DNA from: a virus
DNA length: 22,188 bases
Strand: one strand, 5' to 3'
Virus record (IMG/VR): IMGVR_UViG_3300023108_001196
Span: 1 to 22,188 of that record
Each line of letters opens with the position of its first letter. The first letter of the stretch is position 1. The translations under genes and the position numbers were made by a program. Positions 21,952 to 22,188 of this stretch are shown here, in pieces. Below the pieces are notes generated by a model that saw only the letters and a list, made by a program, of their open reading frames with translations, ran no database searches and was not told the origin of the DNA.

Positions 21952-22188
21952 TCAATACAGCAATTTTAATTCCAGCTAGATACGGTAGCACACGTTTCCC
22001 AGGAAAGCCATTAGCTATGTTAGATGGCATTCCTATGATTAAACGTGTGTATGACGCTTGTAGTGCGTCTAAGATACCAACATTTGTGCTTACTGATAAT
22101 AAGACTATTGCACAATGTATTCAAAGTGCAGGCGGTAAAGTTTACATAGACTCAAAAGATTATGCTAATGGTACAGAACGTTGTGCTG
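21948..22188 (+). CDS. kdsB: CMP-Kdo synthetase (3-deoxy-manno-octulosonate cytidylyltransferase), 5' part
   Basis: The gene starts at ATG 21948 within the kdsA stop (ATGA) and runs past the end of the window; only 80 codons are present. NTAILIPARYGSTRFPGKPL is the KdsB nucleotide-binding N-terminus. FVLTDNKTIAQCIQSAG and NGTERC correspond to the 'VATDD..I......G' and 'sGTDR' positions of the family (here with Asn and Glu in the variable places). The enzyme couples Kdo to CMP, the donor for Kdo transferases. Directly after kdsA, so the phage can likely produce activated Kdo or a related sugar. Confidence 0.9.
   Translation, partial: MINTAILIPARYGSTRFPGKPLAMLDGIPMIKRVYDACSASKIPTFVLTDNKTIAQCIQSAGGKVYIDSKDYANGTERCA

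Noticed and set aside
1-22188. CRISPR arrays, tRNA genes, insertion sequences, integrase or attachment sites
   Set aside because: Looked for on both strands; no spaced direct repeats, cloverleaf, transposase or integrase motif was found, and non-coding space is too small.

Overview
This window looks like part of the genome of a marine T4-like myovirus. It is AT-rich and very densely packed: most neighbouring genes overlap by 1 to 20 bases as ATGA, GTGA or TAATG junctions, and no gap exceeds about 135 bases. The diagnostic phage genes are the C-terminal end of the large terminase (gp17), the single-stranded DNA-binding protein gp32, the recombinase UvsX, the mediator UvsY and the helicase UvsW. 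The versions present, with an Ala/Pro-rich gp32 and numerous metabolic genes, resemble phages of open-ocean bacteria (pelagiphages and cyanophages). The host cannot be fixed from this sequence. The Kdo genes at the right edge argue for a Gram-negative heterotroph rather than a picocyanobacterium (inference).

Layout: (1) 1-2272 holds the end of terminase and a large conserved protein of unknown function. (2) 2275-5217 is the recombination module: gp32 with its own promoter and terminator, then uvsX, a small acidic protein and uvsY. (3) 5214-14663 is a glycan-building island of eleven genes, inserted between uvsY and the uvsW side. It has five proteins with glycosyltransferase signatures, two additional polysaccharide-synthesis-like proteins that share a domain with the C-terminal half of one of those five, two methyltransferases (one FkbM-type), two sulfotransferases, and a sugar nucleotidyltransferase fused to a cupin. 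Two of the genes are inverted and have divergent promoter regions. (4) 14678-17383 has a strong sigma70-type promoter followed by a protein with a HARP-like domain and then UvsW. (5) 17376-21148 is an accessory operon: two unknown proteins, two 2-oxoglutarate/Fe(II) oxygenases, a cupin, a YhhQ-type queuosine-precursor transporter and a small unknown. (6) 21145-22188 has kdsA and the beginning of kdsB, which make and activate Kdo.

Taken together, the phage appears to carry a recombination core, plus an assembly line that can make, activate, transfer, methylate and sulfate sugars. I see no membrane-spanning protein in the glycan island. The acceptor may therefore be cytoplasmic (virion protein, DNA or a lipid-linked intermediate), or the genes may work with host export machinery. 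A second theme is regulatory. Several genes start exactly five or six bases after a T4-late-like NATAAATA element or a sigma70 -10 box and have no Shine-Dalgarno sequence, which predicts leaderless mRNAs.
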